DNA from: Pseudomonadota bacterium
GTDB taxonomy: Bacteria > Chloroflexota > UBA5177
NCBI GenBank assembly: GCA_021324655.1
Contig: JAJPIP010000046.1
Span: forward strand, 1 to 58,516
DNA length: 58,516 nt
Direction: 5' to 3'
Shown: piece by piece, positions 52,502 through 58,516 of the stretch
Layout of the letters: the number at the start of each line of letters is the position of its first letter
How positions within the stretch are numbered: position 1 is the first letter of the stretch
Notes under the pieces: generated by a model
What the model was told of the DNA's origin: nothing
The model's input: only the letters and a program-made list of their open reading frames with translations
Databases searched by the model: none
Program-made: the position numbers and the translations under genes

Positions 52502-55500
52502 TCACCCTTTCTGAGGCAGTGCTCGACTGGCCCCCAATTCTTGCCGTATAGCCTTGAAGAGCGCAGTCGTTTCCGGCTCAGGCTCGATGTCCGTAGCGTC
52601 AAATTCTGCTTCATCGAAACCCGCATATGCGTCACGGAGCGCCTGGCGCAGGTGCCGATCTTCCCGGATGAGCGATTGTAGATTCCCGACCTGCTGGTAG
52701 CAGCGATAGAGTTCGCGCACCACATCCTCGAGGGTTGGTTCCGCCTTCAGCAGTTCTTTATGGAGGGGAACCGCCAGGTCGGCGTGCCCATCCTGATAAT
52801 GCAGCCGCGCGAGCTGCTGTGTCGCGCGATAGTATTCTTCGCGATAGTGCTCGCGCAGCGACACACCGGTCACCTCTCGCTCATCTGCCCACTCAAAGAG
52901 ACCTGCGGCACGACCGGAGAGGAGATCCCCCTGGTAGAGATCCCGCGCTCGCTGCAGCGCGGCCATCGCCTCCTCACACCGTAGCTTCGGGACGGCACGG
53001 AGGAGAGCGACAAACTCGTGCACGTCGGAGGAGATTAGCGATGTGTCGAGTCGGCGCGTTCCGTCACGTTCGGAGCGAACCACTTCGCTCGATAGGTCGG
53101 GCACTTGCTCGGCGAACAGGGCCCGCAGCCGCTTCAGCGCAGTGCGCAGTCGTCCCCCTCCACTCTCCGGGTCCGCGTCCGGCCAGACCGCGGCTATAAT
53201 TTTCTCCTTTGCGACGGCGCCGCCGGGATGGACTGCCAGGAACGCCAAAACCTCCCACGCCTTGTACGACACCCCCTCCTCGCTGGATGGATTGACCTCT
53301 CGGTCGCCGGCAGTGACAACAAAGTCGCCGAAACACCGCACCTCGATGCGGGGACGGTCTACCTCCTGATCGGCATGGCCAGGTCCAACCAGCGTATGCT
53401 TCACGACCACGACATTGTCGGGAGCCACTTGGTGGCCATTGGCGTCCACTGTCGCCTTCGCCACGGAGACTTCCGGCAGCCCAGTCCAGTCGCCCTCCTC
53501 CAGCGCATGGCCGGCACCGTTCCCACCTGCAGGCTCCCGCTCTTCCGTTTCGATTCCCGCGGGGAGCCCGTGCATGTCCACTGGTATCCGGAGATCGTGG
53601 GAGGCTCCGACAGGAGAGTCCTGTGGGACTTGCTCGGTTGGATGTGCGGCTCCGGCGTCAGCATGTGGTTCCGGCTCCGCATCCTCGCCGTCTCGCCGGC
53701 TCACGAGAGATCCTGCTCGTGGCCCGCCGTAGGTGCCGCCCATCAAGCGAACCAGGGCCTCAAGGTGCTCCGTCGAGACGCGGAACCCGCGTAGCCGGAC
53801 GGACTCCCGCCCATCAATCCGCAGGTAAAACTCGCCATCTCCCAGAGTCGTTCCGTCGGGACGCCCTATAAGGCGAATGCTCTCATCATTGCTCAGTGTC
53901 TGTAGAACGAGTCGGGTTTCGAAGTGGCTAAGAACGTCGTCATTTATAGAATCGACCCTCGCAGTTGCCGCCAGCAGTCGCATACGGTGAGAGGCACCGT
54001 GCCGGCCAATCAGCGCCAGGGTGGTGCCGTCGTCCGGCAGGTCCGCCAGCTCTCCCACGACCAGCACCATCTCTGGTCCTTCGACAGATACTCCTCCCTG
54101 GCTTTCCTGTCGTTCCGCGCTCCGAATTCGCCGGTCGAGCTCTCTTCGGAAGAGTGCCAGCGTCTCACGAACGCATTCCTCGTCGCTCGAGTTGATCACG
54201 TCGCCCACATGATGTGGCAGGCGTGCAATGGCGGGCGACAGGGTGTGCCGGTCCGCGATCGTCCACAGGTGCAAATCACCGGGACGGCGGCGGGCGGTCA
54301 AGGAAGCGACCAGGCTAGTGAGGATAACCTCCGTCCCTCCGCCGAGAGGTCCACTTAGGACTACATGGCCGAGCTCGTCCCAATTGGCGTACAGCGTCTC
54401 CTCGTGAGGCGAGATGCCAAGTGGGAACAGGCACAGGTCCCCGGTTCGGTCAGCGAACCGGTGCAGTGATAGCCCGGCGAGACTCAGGTCGGAGAGATGG
54501 AGCGCCAGGTCATGATCTCGAGTGGGGAAAGCTCGTCCCTTACCGCCGAGACGGCGTCCCAGCTCGGCCGCCACGTCTTGCACTCGCTCCTGGTCAGCCG
54601 GCGGGATACAGAGCGTAAGCGTTATGGCATTTCGAGCCTGTTCTGCCCAGATCACGGCAGCGTCTCCGATCCCAGCTGCCGCGAGCAGGCCGCGAACCCG
54701 CATCGCCAGGCCGGTAATCGGCTCGGCCTCATCGCTGTGGAGCCGGTGGACGAGCGCGCGTGCGGGATCGGCGTCAGCGAATTGGTTGACTGACCGAGCC
54801 TGCGGCGGAGCGGGTACAGGCGGCTCGCTGAGACTACGCCGTACTCGCCGCCTCGCGAGGAGGATTGCTCCGCCGGCCGCGATTGCCGCTGCTCCTGCCA
54901 CACCGGCAATCAGATCCGTCTCGCCATCTGGAAAAGCGATGTGGGGACCGCCGGACGTGCCCGGAGTGGGAACGGCCACTCTGGATCGCGGCGAGGGGCT
55001 CGGGGAGATCGGAGTCGGTGTAGGTTCGACCGGCGTGGGCGAGAGCCGTCTTCGGGGCGGTTTCCTGGGTGCTTTGCTGCCGTTCGACGACCCTCCGTGC
55101 TCTGGTGCAGGCGGATGCTGTGCAGTCGCGGCGTGGGATGGAGCCGAGGGGAGCTTGAGGCGTAAACCGGGCCAGATGACATCGGGGTCGGTCAGGGCGC
55201 GACCATCCACTTCAGCTGTGCCACGGTTCGTCGCGAAGAGTGATGGCCACCGGTCGGCATTCCCCAGAAGACGGGCGGCGATCCCCTGCAGGGTATCCCC
55301 TTCCTCGACGACGTAGTAGTGGGCGCCACCGGCCTCGGTCACCGTCTGACTGGGCAGTGGGATATCGAGAAGCCAGCCAGGTTGGATCACACCGGCGCGT
55401 GTAAAGCGTTCGCCGTCTCCCATCTGCCGTCCAACGTTGGCCGCCACCAGTCGTGGGAACTCCTCCCCGGTTCCGTAGAAGCGCTCGGCGATGCCCCAGA

Positions 55501-56071
55501 GTGTGTCGCCCGGCTGAACCGTGTACGTGACATCCCGAGAGCCAGGGTTATCTCGTGGCGCCGTTGCAGCCGTCGCCAAGACCGCGTGAGAGCGGACCGT
55601 GGTGACGTGAGGAGTTGCGGGTGCAGGCAGCGAGGCGGCTGCGGCGCCTGGGATGGTGCGGCTGACAACATTAACCACGAAGACGGTGACGAGCGCGCCG
55701 TCGACCGCCCGGCGCACGACCGGCAATGTGAGACGATCGGAGACGGTGCGCAGCACGTGGACCCAGACGGCGCCCCGGGACATCGTCTCGATCGCCAATA
55801 CGGTGGCACGTAGGAGGAGCGACCCGACAATCCAGAGCCACACGGCCCAGGCCGCCATCCCAAGGACATAGGCCACGATCCCCAGCGGCAGCGACGACCC
55901 CCGCAAGGTCGTCTCGATCGTGGCCCAGCTCGGGAGGTGCGCCGGCAGATGAGGCGGGCCTGCGGTGAGATCGAGCACGACGGCACCCAGGGCCAGACCA
56001 AGTAGGAGGCCAATCAGGCCGAGATAGCCGGTCTGCGGCCGCTCGTCATCTGACGGGATCACCAATGCCAT
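52502..56071 (-). CDS. Large membrane protein: LysM-LysM-FtsK-like-BTAD fusion
   Basis: 1189 residues with an unusual order. Several membrane helices lie in the first 140 residues. Two LysM domains follow, near residues 183-238 (TVQPGDTLWGIAERFYG) and 252-308 (VEEGDTLQGIAARLLG). After a Pro/Ser-rich linker and a helix near 388-407 comes an FtsK/SpoIIIE-like region at about 565-775 (HVVLSGPLGGG..., later RLVLQTLSNDESIRLIG). The C-terminus (about 945-1150) is an OmpR/BTAD activator domain (CFGDFVVTAGDREVN, YKAWEVLAFLAVHPGG). The P-loop GPLGGGTE lacks the usual GKS/T, so the ATPase is probably dead. Confidence 0.8.
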   Translation of the reverse strand: MALVIPSDDERPQTGYLGLIGLLLGLALGAVVLDLTAGPPHLPAHLPSWATIETTLRGSSLPLGIVAYVLGMAAWAVWLWIVGSLLLRATVLAIETMSRGAVWVHVLRTVSDRLTLPVVRRAVDGALVTVFVVNVVSRTIPGAAAASLPAPATPHVTTVRSHAVLATAATAPRDNPGSRDVTYTVQPGDTLWGIAERFYGTGEEFPRLVAANVGRQMGDGERFTRAGVIQPGWLLDIPLPSQTVTEAGGAHYYVVEEGDTLQGIAARLLGNADRWPSLFATNRGTAEVDGRALTDPDVIWPGLRLKLPSAPSHAATAQHPPAPEHGGSSNGSKAPRKPPRRRLSPTPVEPTPTPISPSPSPRSRVAVPTPGTSGGPHIAFPDGETDLIAGVAGAAAIAAGGAILLARRRVRRSLSEPPVPAPPQARSVNQFADADPARALVHRLHSDEAEPITGLAMRVRGLLAAAGIGDAAVIWAEQARNAITLTLCIPPADQERVQDVAAELGRRLGGKGRAFPTRDHDLALHLSDLSLAGLSLHRFADRTGDLCLFPLGISPHEETLYANWDELGHVVLSGPLGGGTEVILTSLVASLTARRRPGDLHLWTIADRHTLSPAIARLPHHVGDVINSSDEECVRETLALFRRELDRRIRSAERQESQGGVSVEGPEMVLVVGELADLPDDGTTLALIGRHGASHRMRLLAATARVDSINDDVLSHFETRLVLQTLSNDESIRLIGRPDGTTLGDGEFYLRIDGRESVRLRGFRVSTEHLEALVRLMGGTYGGPRAGSLVSRRDGEDAEPEPHADAGAAHPTEQVPQDSPVGASHDLRIPVDMHGLPAGIETEEREPAGGNGAGHALEEGDWTGLPEVSVAKATVDANGHQVAPDNVVVVKHTLVGPGHADQEVDRPRIEVRCFGDFVVTAGDREVNPSSEEGVSYKAWEVLAFLAVHPGGAVAKEKIIAAVWPDADPESGGGRLRTALKRLRALFAEQVPDLSSEVVRSERDGTRRLDTSLISSDVHEFVALLRAVPKLRCEEAMAALQRARDLYQGDLLSGRAAGLFEWADEREVTGVSLREHYREEYYRATQQLARLHYQDGHADLAVPLHKELLKAEPTLEDVVRELYRCYQQVGNLQSLIREDRHLRQALRDAYAGFDEAEFDATDIEPEPETTALFKAIRQELGASRALPQKG

Positions 56072-56090
56072 GCATCCGCTCCTCGAGCAG

Positions 56091-57137
56091 TCAGCGGTTC
56101 GTCAGTACCGACTGGAGCTCCTGAACCTGATAGCTGGCTGCGTAATTTCCAGTCAGAGGGGCCAATGGCTGCGCGGGACCGCCGTTAACCGCGTACGTGG
56201 CCGCGAACTGGATGGTCAGATGCACCGGAAAGCCGCGCGGGAAGTGGAGCGACGAGTACTGGTAAGTGTGCTGAATGTCTGACTGGGCGGGATACGGCTG
56301 GCCCAGGTCGTGGCTGACGAGGCTCGCATCATCCCCGAAGGTCCAGGTGTAACTCACTGGCTGGACCTGGACGGCGACGGTGATGCCGGCGACACTCGCG
56401 GAGCCACCAAATGCCCCACCGTCGTACCCTTCAGCCCAGAACCAGCCGGGCAGGGCGACCAGCCCACGCGACGGATTCATGCGGATCTGGACGTTGGGCA
56501 GGGGGACGTGACGGAGGATATCCATCGCCACGGCCCGCGGGTCGACCACGATCGGCGCGTTGGCTGCTGCGTTGGCGTTGCCGCCCGGTGGAGGCCCCCA
56601 ATGCAGGCCCCCTTTCCCGACCGGAACCCATACGATTCCCTGTAGCTTCCCGTTGACATAGAGAGCCTCCGGCACCGTTCCGGGGTGCTGTTGCATCCCG
56701 ACGGTGAACCAACCGGTCGGCCCCGCGCTAGCGACTCCGATATTGACGCCGGCCAGGTGGTAGACCTGCCCGCTCGTGGTTTCGTAGTACGGCTCGCCCT
56801 GGGCATTGCTCCAGCTGCGGACGATATTGGTGGTCGAGCTGCTCCCCGCTCCAGCCTGGCTATAGCTGACTCCTGATCCCGTGCTCGATGCATACGAGAC
56901 GGTCGAGCCGTTGCCGGGGACGCTGTATGAGCCGGAGGAGGATCGCCCGGCATGGACACTGATCCAGACGCCCCGGCCGTTTTCAGTGATGGTGGCGGAA
57001 TACGAGGTGCCATTCTTGTTGCCGTCGAGACGGTAGTGTGAACCGGGTGGTCCATCCGCGAAAGCGATCGCGGGCCCCAGGTTGGCGGCCACGACCAAGA
57101 CGGCGAGGACGAATGCGAATCGGGAGAGTCGGACCAT
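56091..57137 (-). CDS. Secreted protein of unknown function
   Basis: 348 residues with a clear signal peptide (FAFVLAVLVVAANLGPAIAFA). It is rich in Ser, Gly, Thr and Tyr (SYSVPGNGSTVSYASSTGSG) with later beta-rich segments, including a PKD-like VSYTWTFGDDASL. No catalytic motif is visible. It lies 20 bp upstream of the LysM-BTAD gene in the same orientation, so it may be exported to the same envelope structure. It has no lipobox. Confidence 0.65.
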   Translation of the reverse strand: MVRLSRFAFVLAVLVVAANLGPAIAFADGPPGSHYRLDGNKNGTSYSATITENGRGVWISVHAGRSSSGSYSVPGNGSTVSYASSTGSGVSYSQAGAGSSSTTNIVRSWSNAQGEPYYETTSGQVYHLAGVNIGVASAGPTGWFTVGMQQHPGTVPEALYVNGKLQGIVWVPVGKGGLHWGPPPGGNANAAANAPIVVDPRAVAMDILRHVPLPNVQIRMNPSRGLVALPGWFWAEGYDGGAFGGSASVAGITVAVQVQPVSYTWTFGDDASLVSHDLGQPYPAQSDIQHTYQYSSLHFPRGFPVHLTIQFAATYAVNGGPAQPLAPLTGNYAASYQVQELQSVLTNR

Positions 57138-57139
57138 GG

Positions 57140-57805
57140 TTATTTCTCCTGGCGGAGACTTTTCACGACTTTCCAGCTGCCGTGAATCTTCTGAAGAAAG
57201 TAGATGTCCTTCTCCAGGTCGGCCAGATTCGACCCGTGAGGAGGCTGCTTGGTTACGGGGTTGATGGTGAAGCTGCGATTGCGGATCTCGTCGTAGACCG
57301 TGGCTTTGTTCCCCTTGACCGACACGATGAGGGCATGATGGATGACTACGACATGGACGGCGCGCCTTTGCTGCCGCAGGCTCGCAACCTGTGACTGGAC
57401 CTGCGTCAGCTCGCTGCCAGCCGCCACCGCGCCCATTGGCGAAGTGTTGAGGGTGTATAGCGTCTGGCTGTAGGCCCGCCAGTAGCGGTAGTAGGCTTGT
57501 ATCACCTGCTGCCGCGGGGTGAGGACGGGAGTGGGCGCCATCGTGGCAACTGTCGTTGGGGCCGGCGAGGCGGTCGGCTGAGGCGTGACAGTCCCGGAGG
57601 CTCCTGGGTGGAGAGTCACAGTCGGGGACCCTTTCCCCGGCGCATGGGTCAGGGGCTGGATGCCGACGTGGGGTCGGAGATGTTCGTTTAAGAGGAATGC
57701 CACGGCCAGGACGACCACGATGACGCCGAGGAGCGCCAGACCTACCGCCCAGTATGGCGGCCTTCGCTCGGACTGCCTATCTGGTCCTGCTGTCGTCTCG
57801 TCCAT
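57140..57805 (-). CDS. Membrane-anchored protein with NTF2-like domain
   Basis: 221 residues. A cytoplasmic N-terminus is followed by one membrane helix (AVGLALLGVIVVVLAVAFLL, about 24-43), a Thr/Pro-rich linker, and a C-terminal domain of about 120 residues (VIQAYYRYWRAYSQTLYTLN, HHALIVSVKGNKATVYDEI, KIHGSWKVVKSLRQ). That domain resembles NTF2/SnoaL folds seen in conjugation and Mce-type accessory proteins. The gene ends 3 bp before the secreted protein gene. Confidence 0.6.
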   Translation of the reverse strand: MDETTAGPDRQSERRPPYWAVGLALLGVIVVVLAVAFLLNEHLRPHVGIQPLTHAPGKGSPTVTLHPGASGTVTPQPTASPAPTTVATMAPTPVLTPRQQVIQAYYRYWRAYSQTLYTLNTSPMGAVAAGSELTQVQSQVASLRQQRRAVHVVVIHHALIVSVKGNKATVYDEIRNRSFTINPVTKQPPHGSNLADLEKDIYFLQKIHGSWKVVKSLRQEK

Positions 57806-57820
57806 GGCCGTCTCCCCTCA

Positions 57821-58288
57821 CTACGGGTTCGCGTTCTGGATGCCGTAGCGCGGGACGGCGGGTGCCGTCGCGCTGACCCGCACCGTCCCGATACCGACGA
57901 GTCGGAGGAAGCTTGTCGGCACGCTCCGACTCACCTGCACTACCACGCGCTGTGACGCAACGTCAATCGCCACCGTGAATCCGGTGCCCTGACTCTCGAC
58001 GTACTGCGCCGCGGCTGCATGCGCCGCAGCCGGATCAAGCATCACAGTGGCGCCAGAGCTGGCGCGATAGGTATTCTGATCGATCTGCATGGCCCCGGCG
58101 CGCGCCGCGGAATCCGCCACGTTCTGCAACTCCCTCCGGGCGTCGAAGATCGTCCCGGCATCGATGGAAAGTCCGATCACCGACAGGAACAGTGACAGCA
58201 TGACGGCCGCCCAGACAAGCGCCTGACCTGATTCCGCTCGGGGGAACCGCTTCCAAACACCGCGGATTTGCCAAGAGCTGCGGTTCAC
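57821..58288 (-). CDS. TadG/TadE-like pseudopilin protein
   Basis: 155 residues, GTG start overlapping the previous gene stop. The N-terminal RAESGQALVWAAVMLSLFLS with its membrane helix and the following SIDAGTIFDARRELQNVADS are typical of the TadE/TadG family of Flp-pilus accessory proteins. It likely sits in the inner membrane and helps assemble a tight-adherence pilus or secretion fibre. Confidence 0.82.
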   Translation of the reverse strand: MNRSSWQIRGVWKRFPRAESGQALVWAAVMLSLFLSVIGLSIDAGTIFDARRELQNVADSAARAGAMQIDQNTYRASSGATVMLDPAAAHAAAAQYVESQGTGFTVAIDVASQRVVVQVSRSVPTSFLRLVGIGTVRVSATAPAVPRYGIQNANP

Positions 58289-58516
58289 GGCGTTCCTCTC
58301 GTCTGCCAGAAGCTGCGATAGAGATCGACACGTTCCAGATGCGCGCTGCCGACAGTGACGTGTGCCCAGCCAAGCAGGGGCAGGTCCGCGAGCGAGACCG
58401 TGTAGTGAGCAGAGGCCTGGACCGTCCCGCCCCGGCTGAAGCCGCCCGCATTGACCGCCAGTTGCAGCGAACCATTGCCGAGGCTGTAGCCGGTGGCCAC
58501 TTCCTGTCCGCGCGCC
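58285..58516 (-). CDS. TadE-like protein, C-terminal part (cut by window edge)
   Basis: About 76 C-terminal residues, ending ...LYRSFWQTRGTP. The start and the membrane helix lie beyond the window. Beta-rich residues and its overlap with the TadG-like gene (GTGA) suggest a second TadE/G-type protein in the same operon. Confidence 0.6.
   Translation of the reverse strand, partial: ARGQEVATGYSLGNGSLQLAVNAGGFSRGGTVQASAHYTVSLADLPLLGWAHVTVGSAHLERVDLYRSFWQTRGTP

Larger units (their letters stand above)
24956..58516. mobile_element. Integrative conjugative element inserted at tRNA-Arg (right end not seen)
   Basis: The left border is the 3' end of tRNA-Arg, followed at once by direct repeats, a tyrosine integrase, an excisionase and a conjugation gene set (25-38 kb). 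Defence genes to 52.3 kb probably ride as cargo, and the 52.5-58.5 kb membrane/pilus genes may belong too. No second copy of the tRNA 3' end was found in the window, so the right end is unknown and the true element could stop earlier or run on. The conjugation core is the firm part. Confidence 0.55.

Noticed and set aside
55935-55943. AGGTGCGCC inside the LysM-BTAD gene as a possible att copy
   Set aside because: It lies in coding sequence with no further match to the tRNA end.

Overview
The window is high-GC bacterial DNA with tightly packed genes and many ATGA or GTGA start/stop overlaps. Gene content points to a Chloroflexota-like bacterium: a MurE/FemX pair, RNase Y with two small membrane proteins, a ComB-like phosphatase, a DUF151 nuclease, a MazG protein with a methylase domain, an ImmA/XRE pair and LysM-BTAD proteins. 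No rRNA is present, so this placement is an inference and is not proven by the sequence.

Positions 1-24955 look like ordinary chromosome. In order they hold the start of enolase and gpmI (lower glycolysis); a small lipoprotein; an IscU-like scaffold with a cysteine desulfurase; a PPi-type phosphofructokinase, KptA and MtnA plus an unknown protein; an oligopeptide/dipeptide ABC importer (oppA-B-C, with no ATPase genes in view); a MazG fusion; a lipid kinase; MurE and FemX for peptidoglycan; RNase Y; ComB; a DUF151 nuclease; Obg; a radical SAM protein; and a Nudix hydrolase. The block ends at tRNA-Arg(TCG), 24880-24955.

An integrated conjugative element starts directly behind that tRNA. Reading leftwards on the minus strand, it holds a TrbL/VirB6 channel protein, a lysozyme-NlpC/P60 cell-wall hydrolase, a pilin, PrgI, a VirB4 split into two genes, a CHC2-TOPRIM primase, a coupling ATPase, a Replic_Relax protein, an excisionase, a ribbon-helix-helix protein and a tyrosine integrase. 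Upstream of trbL is a repeat-rich non-coding region (37858-38044) that could be the transfer origin or control region. No right att site was found, so the element may run past the end of the window.

Positions 38.2-52.3 kb form a defence island: a HEPN-motif protein, a HigBA-like toxin-antitoxin pair, a type III restriction-modification system with a coupled DUF4238 gene, and a complete CBASS anti-phage operon. The CBASS unit has a divergent CapH-like repressor and CapP-like metallopeptidase. Facing them is an overlapping operon: CD-NTase, HORMA, TRIP13-like AAA+ ATPase, a STALD/SLOG plus deoxyribosyltransferase/TIR-like effector, and a DEDDh exonuclease. The effector takes the place of the NucC nuclease usual in the best-studied HORMA/TRIP13 systems. 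It is the most interesting element in the window.

Positions 52.5-58.5 kb return to the minus strand. They hold a 1189-residue membrane protein joining two LysM domains, an FtsK-like domain with a degenerate P-loop and a BTAD-type regulator domain. Upstream of it are secreted and membrane proteins and TadE/TadG-like pseudopilin genes, the last cut by the window edge.
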